DNA of 64,000 nt from an uncultured Desulfobacter sp. (lineage in GTDB: Bacteria; Desulfobacterota; Desulfobacteria; Desulfobacterales; Desulfobacteraceae), in contig NZ_OY781882.1 in assembly GCF_963677125.1 (NCBI RefSeq), forward strand, positions 3,914,501 through 3,978,500. The letters are read 5' to 3'. Each line of letters starts with the position of its first letter. The stretch's first letter is position 1. Under the pieces are notes generated by a model. The model saw only the letters and a list, made by a program, of their open reading frames with translations. It was not told where the DNA came from and did no database searches. Made by a program: the position numbers and the translations under genes. This document shows, piece after piece, positions 26,419-34,855 of the stretch.

Positions 26419-27767
26419 GATTTGCGATACAATCCTTTGCCGTCGGCCCGGGTCAGGTTGTAGGCACAAAAAGGGATAAGGCGTCCGTCAGGGGCTACGC
26501 TGTGGATGCAGCAGCCCTTGAGCCGCTCAAGGTCCAGGTTCCAGGCATCCTGAAAGGCCATGCCGGATACCGAGAACATCCGGGTCTTGGCCTGGCGGAT
26601 GAATTTATCCATGTCATCTTCTTTTTTGGCCGGCATCGCCGGAGCGATCGACTTCAGCGGCGCCTTCCAGTGCTCGGCTACGGAATCTCTGGCCTGTTTG
26701 GAGCCCTGCTCCGCCTGAACCGGTTTGCAGCAGCACGTGTTAAAGGTGGTCACGGCCGAAGGTCGGCCGTCATCCTGGATGATGAATTTGCCGTTGAACG
26801 AACACAGGGCATGTTCGCAGGACGAGGGCCTGAACTCTCCTTCCTTAAACTGTCCTTGGGTCTGTACCTCAATCTCTTTGAGCACTTCGGGAATTGTGAT
26901 TCGGCTCTCGTCTTTGGGGGCCTCTCCGTGGCGGCCGAAATAGGAGACCGGCTGGAAATGGACGCCCCGAATGCCCGGGGCATGATCCAGGCCGAATTGA
27001 AGAATCTGTCCGATCTGATCAATATTAACACCCGGCACCAGGGTGGGCACTAAAACCACGCCGATGTCGTTTTCAACGCAGACCTCCACGGCCTGTTGCT
27101 TGTCTTCAATAAGAGGTCGGCCCCGCAGATTCTCATAAACGGTATCCGTCACCCCGTCGAACTGAAGAAAAACAGAATCAAGGCCGGCCGCTTTCAGCCG
27201 GGGGGCAAGATCCGGGTCCCGGGCCAAAAGAAAGCCGTTTGTGTTCAGCTGAACAAACCCGAATCCGGTTTCAGCGGCCCTGGAAATAATGAAAGGCAAA
27301 TCCTCCCGTATGGTGGGTTCACCTCCAGAAATCTGAAGGTTGGCATCCGGGCTAACTTTATGGACTTTTGCCAGACGTTCGGTAATTTCTTCAAGGGTGG
27401 GGTCCAGGGTATTTCCTGGACCTGCGCCTGCAAAACAAAACCGACAGGAAAAATTACAGTTCTGGGTAATTTCGAGCACGGCGGTGCAGGTATGCTGACG
27501 GTGTTCCGGGCAAAGACCGCAGTCAAAGGGACAGCCTTTGTCCACCGGTGTCATGTTGAACCGCTGTTGTATGGGCAGCTTGGGCCGTATCCAGTTTTCA
27601 TAACTCCGGCGGCCTTCCCAAAACCGGGTCTTGAACACCCCGTGGGCCTTGCAGGTTTTTTCCAGAAAAACAGAATCATTTTCCACCACATGCAGAGCCT
27701 CAACGGGGCTCAGGCATACCGGGCACAGACTCTGGGTCTGGTGCAATATGTCACGACCGCTATTCAT
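26415..27767 (-). CDS. Radical SAM protein, TrsS-like (Cys form)
   Basis: The 450-residue radical SAM enzyme has the CX3CX2C cluster motif CNFSCRFC (near 98). An N-terminal zinc-ribbon-like CPVCLSP lies near 11. The C-terminal region has several Cys pairs (TCCCKP, GCCIHSV, PFCAYN), as in SPASM-type auxiliary cluster proteins. Relatives in sulfate reducers are named radical SAM (seleno)protein TrsS; this copy shows Cys and no in-frame TGA that would require selenocysteine. Substrate and product are unknown. The ATG at 27767 overlaps the C_GCAxxG gene by 8 bases, and the stop overlaps the ligase start. It is the likely key chemical step of the operon. Confidence 0.88.
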   Translation of the reverse strand: MNSGRDILHQTQSLCPVCLSPVEALHVVENDSVFLEKTCKAHGVFKTRFWEGRRSYENWIRPKLPIQQRFNMTPVDKGCPFDCGLCPEHRQHTCTAVLEITQNCNFSCRFCFAGAGPGNTLDPTLEEITERLAKVHKVSPDANLQISGGEPTIREDLPFIISRAAETGFGFVQLNTNGFLLARDPDLAPRLKAAGLDSVFLQFDGVTDTVYENLRGRPLIEDKQQAVEVCVENDIGVVLVPTLVPGVNIDQIGQILQFGLDHAPGIRGVHFQPVSYFGRHGEAPKDESRITIPEVLKEIEVQTQGQFKEGEFRPSSCEHALCSFNGKFIIQDDGRPSAVTTFNTCCCKPVQAEQGSKQARDSVAEHWKAPLKSIAPAMPAKKEDDMDKFIRQAKTRMFSVSGMAFQDAWNLDLERLKGCCIHSVAPDGRLIPFCAYNLTRADGKGLYRKS

Positions 27768-28179
27768 AATCAAGATCCGCCGGGTCCAGTTCATGTTCGG
27801 AGAGAATATTCATCAGGGCACCGAAGGCCTGGGTCAAAAGGGTCGGACAGGTTTCCGGGTTGAGATTGGGATAATGACTCCCGGCGATCTGCCGGCATTG
27901 AACGCCCTGGGAAGCGGCAGCCGTGAAAAACGCCCTGAAATCATCCTGCATGGACGTTCTCAGATCCTGATCCTGGGCTGCATACATAGATAGAAGGCAG
28001 AGCCCTGCCGTCAGAATTCCGCAGGTGCCTGTCTCAAGTTTGGACCCCATGCACAGTCCCCGGGAAAAATCGACCAGTTGTCTGTTTTCCAGGTCTGCCA
28101 TGTCCAGAACCAACTGAACCATAATCTGGCTGCAGCAGTAGCCTTTGCTTTTTAATTTTAATATTTCTATATCATCCAT
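27760..28179 (-). CDS. C_GCAxxG_C_C family redox protein (DVU_1555-like)
   Basis: The 139-residue protein carries the family pattern GYCCSQIM near the N-terminus, then LCMGSKLETGTCGILTAG, with a Cys late in the protein (NPETCPTL). The conserved cysteines suggest metal or redox-cofactor binding; some relatives are selenoproteins, but this one has Cys throughout. No signal peptide is present, so it is cytoplasmic. It sits between the methyltransferase and the radical SAM gene, with a 1-base gap to the former and an overlap with the latter. It probably acts with the radical SAM protein. Confidence 0.85.
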   Translation of the reverse strand: MDDIEILKLKSKGYCCSQIMVQLVLDMADLENRQLVDFSRGLCMGSKLETGTCGILTAGLCLLSMYAAQDQDLRTSMQDDFRAFFTAAASQGVQCRQIAGSHYPNLNPETCPTLLTQAFGALMNILSEHELDPADLDYE

Positions 28180-28180
28180 T

Positions 28181-28885
28181 TTACTGTGTCACCTTATCTG
28201 CCACGATCAGGCAATATCCGGGCTTAAGTTCTCCGGCCCGGCATCGGGAGCCCAGACCGCAATGAAAAACGTCACCGGTCAGTGTTTTCCAAAAATTTTC
28301 AAGACTGCCGTGTTTAAATACCATTTCACAGGCCATCTGCTTTAACAGCGGGGTGTGATCTTCCCAGATCCGGATTTTAAATCCTGCCTGTTCAATGAGT
28401 TGGGTTAAATCGGTTTTATTCAGCGCTCCGTCCAGGCAGCTCACAGGGGGGGACGTTAGGACCTCAGGAGCGGCCCCGGGCAAATACAGGTCCGTGAGTA
28501 CCAGATGGCCCCCCGGCTGGAGCAGCTCAAAAAAATTATCCAGACAAATCCGTTTATCCGGCACCAGGGAGAGCACGCATTCGCAGAAGATCCCCCTAAA
28601 GGCTGCGGGTACAAAGGGCAGTCGGGGCAGCCTTGCCCGTATACCACTCCAAGCTTTTGAGCCGCCCGTTGCACGGCGGATCCGTTCGGCTGAAGCATCC
28701 ATGCCAAAAACCTTGAAACCGGTTTCTTCGCTCAAAAAAGTGCAGGTGGCCCCGTATCCGCATCCGGCATCCAAAACCCTGTCACCCGGTGCCAGCGAAC
28801 AATGGCCCAGAGCTGCCCGGGTCAGGGTGAGCCCGCCAGGTCGGTGGGTTTCTATGCCGGCTGCCTGAAGGTTACTTATCCTCAA
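28181..28885 (-). CDS. SAM-dependent methyltransferase (TrsM / DVU_1556-like)
   Basis: Class I methyltransferase of about 234 residues. Motif I is VLDAGCGYGATCTFL (near 35), post-I VFGMDAS, and LLQPGGHLVLTDLYLPG follows. The family-like start RPGGLTLTRAALG lies about 15 codons in. No ATG is available there. A TTG at 28885, overlapping the upstream gene by 14 bases, is the best start; the frame stays open to 29002, but only inside the preceding gene. Its place beside the radical SAM and C_GCAxxG proteins suggests it modifies the same small molecule or protein. The substrate is unknown. Confidence 0.83.
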   Translation of the reverse strand: MRISNLQAAGIETHRPGGLTLTRAALGHCSLAPGDRVLDAGCGYGATCTFLSEETGFKVFGMDASAERIRRATGGSKAWSGIRARLPRLPFVPAAFRGIFCECVLSLVPDKRICLDNFFELLQPGGHLVLTDLYLPGAAPEVLTSPPVSCLDGALNKTDLTQLIEQAGFKIRIWEDHTPLLKQMACEMVFKHGSLENFWKTLTGDVFHCGLGSRCRAGELKPGYCLIVADKVTQ

Positions 28886-31382
28886 GGATCTTTTCCACTT
28901 CCGCCATTTTCCCTCGGGCCAGTGCCGGAGAGATGAACACCGCCCCGCAGCTTCTGCACTGGGGCAAGTCCACATCAAACCGGGATTCCAGGTACCCCGC
29001 ATGGTTCATAACGCTTTCCAAGGGGGTGTTGCAGGCCCCACAATACAGGTCAGGGCTGAGATCTTCCAAGGGGGCACCGGCTTTAAATTTCTGGGCCGGG
29101 ATCACGGTCATCCTGTGACTCCAGGCGTTCAGGATTTCATATGCCCCGTCAAGGACCTTGAATTCCGCCCAGAAGCAGACATTGGCCGGTCGGAAAAAGG
29201 CGATGGTTGTCCCGGTTTTCTTATTGATAAAATAGTGTTTATCGGCATCGGACTCGTAATGGGCCAGAACCTTTTCAATATCCGATACCAGAATGAATTC
29301 ATCTTCGATCTGGTTAAAGACGTCCTGATCGATAATGATTTTCTTTCCGGCCGGGGTCAGCGGGATATCGTTTTGAAAAGTCTCATTGCCAACCATCTCC
29401 TGTTTAAATGCAGCCAGATTTCTTCGCCGCCCCGAAAATCCGGGATCCAGCCGTTTTTCCGGATGGTCGTTTTCCGGCCAGAACAGATCCAGAATATGTC
29501 GGGTATTTTTCCCGGCCCGGGCCAGGCGGTCCCGGCACATGGCACAGTAAGCAATGTAGTCCAGGTCGCTTTGTTCGGTTCGTCTTTGGATGATGGTGCC
29601 GGCAAGGTCGGGGTTGGCATTGAACACAAGACCGCCAAACCCGCAGCATTCCGTCAATTCCCCGGCATTTTCCAGTTCGGTTATGGTGATCTCCCTGGAT
29701 TGAATAAGACCTCTGACGGCCTGCTGGGTGGCATCGTCTTTGCGGGCGGTGCAGGGGTCGCTGACAGCCACAGAACCACCAACAGTTTGATCCGGTTCCG
29801 GCAAATCAGCATTGCCGGCCATTTCCGTGTACAAAGATGAAATTTGGGCACCGGGCAGTACCGTTTCCAGCATCTGGGTACAGGAGGTACAGGCCGTGAT
29901 GACCCGGGGTGATCCCCAGGATTCCCACAGTTTTTTCAGCGTGTCGCCGGTCTCTTCAAACAGGTCTTTGCGGCCGCCCCAAAAGGCAGGCGCTCCGCAA
30001 CAGCCGGAGACAATGCCGGTGTTATTGTCAACGGTATTTTTCAGCCATGCCCATACCGCCTTCACCTGGCCCGGAGATGATCCGGTGAGCTGGCATCCCG
30101 GAAAGAAAAGGGCATTTGAGGTATCGGTGTCCGGCGCATGCATGGAAAAAAAGCAGGCTTCGCCATTGGCATGGGCCATCTCTCCCAGGGCAAATTCATG
30201 GGCTATCGAGGGCATTTTACCATCGGTCACCAGCTCCTGCCGGGCGGAAAGACACAGATCCGCCATGGAAAAGTCATTGGGGCAAACCGTTTCACACTGT
30301 CCACACAGGCTGCAGGAGTTGATCAGCTTGTTGGCCTTTTTTTCCCCGATGACTATGGCCAGATTGTTGTAAATTTCCCGGGCATATTTCCCGGGGTGGC
30401 CTTGAAAACTTTCAAGATAGGTGTTGCAGGACCGAAGACACCTGGAACAATCACATTGAATGCAGCGCCCGGCCTCTTGGGCAGCGTTTTCAAGGTTGTA
30501 TCCTGTTTCTTCTTTAAATTCGATTTTAGAAAGGACGCCTTCCTGGCTGATGTCCGTAGAGAGTTTTGTTTGAATCACCCCTTCTTTGTCCCGCCCCGCA
30601 GTCATGGAGACGTTGCACAATACCCTGTCCATGGAGGTGGCGGCCTTTCTGCCCTGGAATGCAAAGGCTATGGGATAGGTTTGGGCACTGACCGTTTCGT
30701 TGTTCAGGGGAAAACCGCCTGCAAAAATATTTGCATCAAAGACCGATTGCAAAGAAAAAGCGTCAACGGGGACCGTTTCAGGACCGCCCAGGGCATCCAG
30801 CCCTATATATAAGGAGGGGAACTGATCGTTATTTTCCAGGAATGTGTGAAAATCCGCTTCTATGGTAAATGTAACACCGAACTTCTTAAGGCGGGCAAGC
30901 TCCTTGTCGAGAATCGAAGGGGGCAGGACGTCTTTGTCCAGATGCAGCAGGTGGCCGCCCAGCGTCTTTTGTTCAAAGACAGTGACCCGATACCCTTTGA
31001 GCGCAAGGTCCCAGGCTGCGGTGAGGCTGGAAAGACCGCTGCCCCAGATACCAACGCGGGTATCTTTTGCCGGCGGCGGAAAATATTTTTTCTGGCGGTT
31101 TCGGTTATTTGCACAGGCCCGCTCCAACAGACCGATGGAAAGACTGCTGTCCAGATCTTGCCGGATGCAGGCCGATTCACAGGGATGGTCGCAGATCCGG
31201 GTGATGATCTCCGGCAGGGGAAGGGTTTTCTCCAGAATTTTGAACGCCTTGTCCGTCTCCTTTTTGGCCATTTGCGCCAAAAAGGATTTTACATCCACAT
31301 GAAAGGGGCATACAGCGGTGCAGAATGCCGGTTCCTCCTGGATGCACTTTGCCTCATATGCAGTAAGTTCTGATTTTTCCAT
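28872..31382 (-). CDS. Multi-cluster redox protein: pyridine nucleotide-disulfide oxidoreductase/dicluster protein fused to a DVU_1557-like domain
   Basis: The 836-residue redox protein has an N-terminal GltD-like Cys region (CTAVCPFHVD, CDHPCESAC, about 20-75). A Rossmann motif GIWGSGLSSLTAAWDL follows near 110. Two ferredoxin-type clusters come next (CIQCDCSRCLRSC near 305, CSLCGQCETVCPND near 355), then CCG domains (PGCQ, SGCCG, ECCGFGG) like HdrB/GlpC. The last about 110 residues have two CxxC pairs (YCGACNTP, QCRSCGAV), matching the small DVU_1557 redox protein, here fused. It probably moves electrons from the aldehyde oxidoreductase or feeds the radical SAM enzyme. It lies 258 bases after the oxidoreductase gene, across a strong hairpin. 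Confidence 0.87.
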   Translation of the reverse strand: MEKSELTAYEAKCIQEEPAFCTAVCPFHVDVKSFLAQMAKKETDKAFKILEKTLPLPEIITRICDHPCESACIRQDLDSSLSIGLLERACANNRNRQKKYFPPPAKDTRVGIWGSGLSSLTAAWDLALKGYRVTVFEQKTLGGHLLHLDKDVLPPSILDKELARLKKFGVTFTIEADFHTFLENNDQFPSLYIGLDALGGPETVPVDAFSLQSVFDANIFAGGFPLNNETVSAQTYPIAFAFQGRKAATSMDRVLCNVSMTAGRDKEGVIQTKLSTDISQEGVLSKIEFKEETGYNLENAAQEAGRCIQCDCSRCLRSCNTYLESFQGHPGKYAREIYNNLAIVIGEKKANKLINSCSLCGQCETVCPNDFSMADLCLSARQELVTDGKMPSIAHEFALGEMAHANGEACFFSMHAPDTDTSNALFFPGCQLTGSSPGQVKAVWAWLKNTVDNNTGIVSGCCGAPAFWGGRKDLFEETGDTLKKLWESWGSPRVITACTSCTQMLETVLPGAQISSLYTEMAGNADLPEPDQTVGGSVAVSDPCTARKDDATQQAVRGLIQSREITITELENAGELTECCGFGGLVFNANPDLAGTIIQRRTEQSDLDYIAYCAMCRDRLARAGKNTRHILDLFWPENDHPEKRLDPGFSGRRRNLAAFKQEMVGNETFQNDIPLTPAGKKIIIDQDVFNQIEDEFILVSDIEKVLAHYESDADKHYFINKKTGTTIAFFRPANVCFWAEFKVLDGAYEILNAWSHRMTVIPAQKFKAGAPLEDLSPDLYCGACNTPLESVMNHAGYLESRFDVDLPQCRSCGAVFISPALARGKMAEVEKILEDK

Positions 31383-31547
31383 AATCTACCAACCTGCCGG
31401 GACAGTCCCCGGATATAGTTTTTCAATAGGGAATGGATCCGTCTGTTTTATCCGGTAGCGCGAACGGGGCGCCCGCACTCCCGGAATTCTTTCAAATGCA
31501 TTCCTTAAACTAATGGGTAAATAAAAGTTTCTCCTGCAGGCGGTGGT

Positions 31548-31603
31548 GTCCGGCCGGACGAGGAGGAGGGCATACATGACGTATGTCGAATGCCCGGCCG
31601 GAC
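31548..31603 (-). promoter_or_regulatory. Large GC-rich hairpin between oxidoreductase and maturation genes
   Basis: GTCCGGCCGG (31548-31557) is the exact reverse complement of CCGGCCGGAC (31594-31603), and GGGCAT pairs with ATGCCC inside. There is no T run on the minus strand, so it is better read as an mRNA processing or stability element than as a full terminator. The rest of 31383-31640 shows no gene. Confidence 0.7.
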
Positions 31604-31640
31604 TGCCGTAACCGGCAGGTAAAAACGTTTTACGACGTCA

Positions 31641-34358
31641 TTAGCCTTTCAGTGCAGCCAATACCTTGTCCGGTGTGGCCGGCAGGTGTTTGAGCCATGC
31701 ACCACAGGCCTTGTGAATACCGTTGATCACGGCTGCATGGGGCGCGGTCAGGGGCAGTTCGCCCACGCCGGCAGCCCCGAAAGGACCGTGTTCTCTGGGT
31801 GCTTCCACATAAATCAATTCCATCTCGTCGGGGATGTCTTTGATATAGGGCAGGCCTGCACCCTTCATGGTGGAATGCTTCTTGATGTCTTCGTAGTCTT
31901 CGGTCAGGGCCAGACCGATACCCTGGGCCAGACCACCGTACATCTGGCCGTCCACGACCAGTTTGTTATTGATCGAGCCCACATCGGCCACTGCGGTCAT
32001 TTTGGTTACCTTGGTTTTACCTGTGGCAACTTCAACGCTGACCTCAGCCATGAACAGGCCGTACATGTATACGGCAAAGGGGCTACCCTGGCCGTTTTCA
32101 TCACAGTCTTTGGCCGGTGCAGTCCAGGAACCGGTGTATTTCAAAGGAATATTTTCGGCCTTCATTTCCTCAAAGGTTCGATACGTGCCGTCGCTCTTTT
32201 TCATGGCACCCATGAGCAGCTCACAGGCGGCCTTGGTGGCCTGGCCGGTGACAACCTGGGAACGGGAGCCTCCGGCAGGGCCGGCGTTGGGAGTCTTGGA
32301 AGTATCGTTCATCACCAGCCTGATCTGATCCGGGGCGATGCCCATGGGCCTCAGGGCCTCGTGAGCCGTACCCAGGGTGCCCATGTCTGCGCCCTGGCCA
32401 TGGTCTTCCCAGGCATTAAAGATCGTGATGGTGCCGTCTTCGTTGAGTTCTGCATAGGCCTCAGAGGTATCCGGGCCGTCCAGGCCGCAACCATATACAC
32501 CCACGGAAATACCAACGCCGCATTTTACGTCGTCTGTGGATTTTTTAGCGGCTTCGGCTTTGGCAGCCTCATATTTGGGTTTGAGCGTGTCGAACATTTC
32601 CGGAAGACTCCAGGAATCGGGCGTCTGGCCTGTGGGGGTGGTGGCACCTTCGCGATATACGTTTTTGTAGCGCAGATCAAAGGGGTCCATCTCCAGTTTT
32701 TCCGCCAGAATGTCCATGAGCACTTCAGAGGGGAATTCGATTTCCGTTGAGCCGTAGCCACGGAAGGCAGAGCCCCAGGCGTGGTTGGTGCAGACGGTAC
32801 GTCCTTCGCCCCGAATACTGGGGATGTTGTATCCGGCGCCGCAGAACTGTGCACCGCGAAGGGTCAGCAGATCTCCGAACTCGGAATAGGGGCCGTGGTC
32901 AACGCTCCAGTCGGATTCCATGGCCTTGAGTGTGCCGTCTTTATCGGCTGCATAACGCAGGTTGGTCCAGAATGGAGAGCGCTTGCCCGTATATGTCTGC
33001 TGTTGCTGCCAGTCATAGTTGAGGAATACCGGTTTACCGGTTGCCAGGGCTGCCACACCCACCAAAGCTTCCATGGTGGGGGAGAATTTGTAACCAAAGG
33101 TTCCGCCGGTGGGGTTCTGGACCAGGGTGAGTTTTTCCGGCTCAATGCCCAGGCCAGGTGCGATCATGGCCAGGTGGAGATGAATACCGATGGATTTTGA
33201 ATGGATGGTAAGGGTGCCGTCTTCGCCGGGGAAGGCAAACCCTACGTCCGGTTCAATGGGCATATGGGGCTGGCGGCTCACATAAAAATCATCTTCAACG
33301 ACGACATCGGCGGCATCAAAGATGGGGGCGGTGTCCTCACCTTTTTCGACTTTCTGGATATAGTAGATGTTTGGGGTACCCGGATGAATTTCCATGGCAT
33401 CTTCGGCCATTGCGGCCGGGGCGCTCATGTATTCGGGAAGGGGTTCCAGATCCACGATTACCTTTTCTGCAGCGGCCTTGGCGTTTTTCTCGGTGTCGGC
33501 GCAGACAATGGCAATGGCATCACCATACTGGAATACTTTTTCATCACAGAGGATGGGGCGGTCCCAGCCGTCGCCTTTATTTGTGGGGAAAGTGATCAGA
33601 CCGGAGATCCGGTTTTTACCCAGGACATCTTTGTGGGTGACAACTTTGTAAACACCGGGCATTTTTTCAGCTTCGGAGGTATCAATGGATTTGATATTTG
33701 CATGGGAAATTTTGGCCTGAACCAATGCCATTCTCAGTGTGCCTTCGGGCATTTTGATGCCCAGATCCGCGCCGAAATCATAGGTACCGGTAACCTTGGC
33801 AACAGCAGTGGGACGGGGATATTTGGTGCCCCAGATCCGTCCGTCTTCGGGGATCTTGAACAACAGGTCATCCATGCTCATTTTGCCGTTAAGTACCTTG
33901 GCGGCGTCCATGACGGAATCCACCAGCTGCTTGTAGCCGGTGCAGCGGCAGGCGTTTCTGTATTTCTGGAACCAGTCCCGGACATCCTCGCGGGAGGGGT
34001 CTGGGTTGGTGTCAAGCAGAGCCTTGGAAGATACGATGAAACCCGGGGTGCAAAAACCGCACTGGGCACCGCCATGGGCAATCCATGCCGCCTGGATGGG
34101 GTGAAGGTTGTCCGGTGTGCCGATGCCTTCAATGGTGGTGATCTCGGCATAGTCCGGTACCCGTTTCATTTTGGTAACACAGGAACGCACCAGCTTAGAA
34201 TTCAGAATAACGTTGCAGGCGCCACACTGTCCTTGATCGCAGCCCACTTTAACCCCGGTGGTGGAGCATCCAACCCGAAGCACCGTGGAAAGTTTGTCAT
34301 CCTCGTTTACAAAAACGGTTCTCTCAATACCGTTTACCATCAGTTTTTTACCGATCAT
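31641..34358 (-). CDS. mop: Molybdopterin-dependent aldehyde oxidoreductase (Mop type)
   Basis: Oxidises aldehydes to carboxylic acids with molybdopterin cytosine dinucleotide and two [2Fe-2S] clusters, as in the D. gigas enzyme of about 907 residues; this protein has 905. The first cluster is in CDQGQCGAC (near 40-48) with a distal Cys in VRSC. The second is in CGFCTPG and CRCTGY (near 100-140). The large Moco domains follow, with GGTFGYKF, FRGYGSTE and GGSRSQVVTG visible. Codon use is restricted as in aconitase, indicating high expression. It is the first gene of the operon whose later genes are its likely maturation and redox partners. Confidence 0.95.
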   Translation of the reverse strand: MIGKKLMVNGIERTVFVNEDDKLSTVLRVGCSTTGVKVGCDQGQCGACNVILNSKLVRSCVTKMKRVPDYAEITTIEGIGTPDNLHPIQAAWIAHGGAQCGFCTPGFIVSSKALLDTNPDPSREDVRDWFQKYRNACRCTGYKQLVDSVMDAAKVLNGKMSMDDLLFKIPEDGRIWGTKYPRPTAVAKVTGTYDFGADLGIKMPEGTLRMALVQAKISHANIKSIDTSEAEKMPGVYKVVTHKDVLGKNRISGLITFPTNKGDGWDRPILCDEKVFQYGDAIAIVCADTEKNAKAAAEKVIVDLEPLPEYMSAPAAMAEDAMEIHPGTPNIYYIQKVEKGEDTAPIFDAADVVVEDDFYVSRQPHMPIEPDVGFAFPGEDGTLTIHSKSIGIHLHLAMIAPGLGIEPEKLTLVQNPTGGTFGYKFSPTMEALVGVAALATGKPVFLNYDWQQQQTYTGKRSPFWTNLRYAADKDGTLKAMESDWSVDHGPYSEFGDLLTLRGAQFCGAGYNIPSIRGEGRTVCTNHAWGSAFRGYGSTEIEFPSEVLMDILAEKLEMDPFDLRYKNVYREGATTPTGQTPDSWSLPEMFDTLKPKYEAAKAEAAKKSTDDVKCGVGISVGVYGCGLDGPDTSEAYAELNEDGTITIFNAWEDHGQGADMGTLGTAHEALRPMGIAPDQIRLVMNDTSKTPNAGPAGGSRSQVVTGQATKAACELLMGAMKKSDGTYRTFEEMKAENIPLKYTGSWTAPAKDCDENGQGSPFAVYMYGLFMAEVSVEVATGKTKVTKMTAVADVGSINNKLVVDGQMYGGLAQGIGLALTEDYEDIKKHSTMKGAGLPYIKDIPDEMELIYVEAPREHGPFGAAGVGELPLTAPHAAVINGIHKACGAWLKHLPATPDKVLAALKG

Positions 34359-34740
34359 GTCAATCTCCTTGTCTATTTTTAATCAAAAGGAGGGCTTTGG
34401 GCCGGAATCATTGTGCGTTTTGTTCGGGAGGTATACCAGAAACATTGTGCGTCTAAACCGGAGGGAGGGAAAGCCCATCTTTTGTCTTTTGTCCCCTTTT
34501 GTATGTATCTGTACATATTAGTCAAGATTTTAATAAATTAGTGATTGCTATGACTAATAATAACTTAAAATAACTTTTAAGAATACAATCCTACATGGGG
34601 TCAAATCTTAAAAATAAGCGCTGGCATAACAAAAGAAACCTTATAATTATAACCGTTTAGAATAGAACACACGGAGGCGGTTTTTCAGATAGCTGCCCCC
34701 AAGAACGTCTCAAATGGAATCATTTACAGGCACGACAACA
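34359..34740. other. Gene-free upstream region of the aldehyde oxidoreductase gene
   Basis: AT-rich divergent regulatory region. On the minus strand a TTGACT hexamer lies at 34525-34520, but no good -10 follows at 16-18 bases, so I do not call a promoter. No open frame of interest is seen on either strand. Confidence 0.5.
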
Positions 34741-34821
34741 TCTGTTTACGATATAAAATATCTATTTACGAATTTACTATATTTACTTACGATACAAAAA
34801 CATCTATTTACGAAATAGATG
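34741..34821 (+). promoter_or_regulatory. Phased operator-like repeats (TATTTACGA type)
   Basis: Four copies of a T(G/A)TTTACGA-like unit have their TACG at 34747, 34767, 34788 and 34809, spaced 20, 21 and 21 bases, about two helical turns. The last copy is a 9-bp-arm inverted repeat around ACG (34801-34821, CATCTATTT facing AAATAGATG). Such spacing suggests cooperative binding of a regulator on one DNA face. It could control the metallo-hydrolase at 34856, the oxidoreductase operon, or both. Confidence 0.65.
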
Positions 34822-34855
34822 TCACGTAAAAGCAACACAAAGGACAATAAAAACA

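Noticed and set aside
26415..28179. Selenocysteine codons in the TrsS-like and C_GCAxxG proteins
   Set aside because: Relatives can be selenoproteins, but both frames here are complete with Cys and contain no in-frame TGA.
31686..34382. Long plus-strand open frames opposite the aldehyde oxidoreductase gene
   Set aside because: The frames follow from codon bias of the real gene on the other strand; they have no ribosome site and no recognisable domains.
34741..34821. Phased repeats as a CRISPR array or plasmid iterons
   Set aside because: Units are only about 10 bases with 20-21 base periods, no cas or rep genes are near, and the position between divergent genes fits operators.
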